Source: Azospirillum melinis (lineage in GTDB: Bacteria > Pseudomonadota > Alphaproteobacteria > Azospirillales > Azospirillaceae). Taken from it: a stretch of DNA of 45,420 bases. The stretch lies in contig NZ_WHOS01000057.1 of assembly GCF_013340935.1 (NCBI RefSeq), positions 1 through 45,420 on the forward strand. Reading direction: 5' to 3'. The notes under the pieces were generated by a model. The model did no database searches. It was not told where the DNA came from and saw only the letters and a list, made by a program, of their open reading frames with translations. Shown here in pieces: positions 45,235 to 45,420 of this stretch (the stretch's first letter is position 1; every line of letters starts with the position of its first letter). A program made the translations under genes and the position numbers.

Positions 45235-45250
45235 GGGCGGAGTGGGGTGG

Positions 45251-45304
45251 GTGGAACAGTGTGGAACAGGTTTTGGGGGACTGGACCGCCCCCTGGACCG
45301 CCCC
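45251..45304. repeat. Two short direct repeats near the right edge
   Basis: GTGGAACAG occurs at 45251-45259 and 45261-45269. CTGGACCGCCCC occurs as a perfect tandem pair at 45281-45292 and 45293-45304. Such clustered repeats are common at the ends of IS elements, but no transposase is inside the window. Confidence 0.7.
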
Positions 45305-45346
45305 CCGAAGTTGAGACGCTTGTTAAATTGTTCCGGATTGGTCAGG

Positions 45347-45380
45347 CCACCAGGGCCGGGCGGCCGCCCGGCCCTGGTGG
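45347..45380. repeat. Perfect 34-bp palindrome at right edge
   Basis: Bases 45347-45363 (CCACCAGGGCCGGGCGG) are followed without any loop by their exact reverse complement, 45364-45380. There is no T tract, and the window ends before the next gene, so a terminator, a REP element or a binding site cannot be told apart. Confidence 0.85.
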
Positions 45381-45420
45381 CGGGAAATTTTCCTCGAACT
45401 CGACCGGTGGGCTGTAGGCA

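Noticed and set aside
45190..45417. Possible 75-codon gene after ppdK
   Set aside because: It runs through the terminator hairpin, the tandem repeats and the palindrome, and its translation is Gly/Pro-rich with no family character.

Overview
The window reads as chromosomal DNA of a high-GC alphaproteobacterium, most likely Azospirillum or a close Rhodospirillales relative. This is inferred from several things: about 68-70% GC by eye; a class II (B12-dependent) ribonucleotide reductase as a large single chain; the orders carB-greA and aroA-cmk-rpsA; a TIGR02300-type acidic zinc-ribbon protein; an EcfG-type general stress promoter; and a periplasmic nitrate reductase operon napEDABC. No rRNA gene, CRISPR array, prophage or complete insertion sequence was seen.

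Layout. 1-7.4 kb: a 5'-truncated chromate transporter, a secreted dienelactone-hydrolase-like protein, greA and carB on the minus strand, and a plus-strand pair (Cys-rich/PAS-like protein plus small membrane protein). 7.4-11.8 kb: napEDABC on the minus strand, preceded by a perfect FNR/FixK-type palindrome placed as in an FNR class II promoter. 11.9-14.8 kb: an MgtC-family protein and an orphan 7TMR-DISM histidine kinase. 14.8-18.5 kb: minus-strand genes in two overlapping pairs, a PAS_5-like protein/soluble FtsK and DinB/PPOX flavoprotein. 18.6-24.0 kb: msrA, a small membrane-anchored protein with a sigma-70 region-1.1-like domain, a TrmH-type methyltransferase, YqaA- and YgjV-type membrane proteins, an acyltransferase of lower GC, and a ModE-type DNA-binding protein. 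24.2-28.1 kb: otsA-glk behind an EcfG-type promoter, a probable small RNA, and an N-formylglutamate amidohydrolase-type gene. 28.3-30.2 kb: tRNA-Val(GAC), a periplasmic cyclohexadienyl dehydratase (pheC), tRNA-Ala(GGC) and the TIGR02300 gene. 30.3-35.1 kb: a second possible small RNA, aroA-cmk-rpsA and a secreted PRC-barrel protein. 35.1-45.2 kb: a 766-bp gene-free stretch, nrdJ, a PAS-GAF-GGDEF-EAL protein and ppdK. The right edge has tandem repeats and a 34-bp palindrome.

How the genes fit together. Most are housekeeping: pyrimidine/arginine supply (carB), transcription and translation (greA, rpsA, tRNAs), aromatic amino acids (aroA, pheC), nucleotides (cmk, nrdJ) and the PEP/pyruvate node (ppdK). 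Two regulated modules stand out. Low-oxygen nitrate respiration (nap) has an FNR-type promoter. Stress trehalose synthesis has an EcfG-type promoter, and Glk makes the glucose-6-phosphate that OtsA uses.

I see no clear defence island or wholly new multi-gene system. The most novel signals are the two small-RNA candidates with anti-Shine-Dalgarno CCUCC motifs, the membrane-anchored sigma-1.1-like protein, the PAS_5/soluble FtsK pair, and a long-range inverted repeat covering the ppdK ribosome-binding region.
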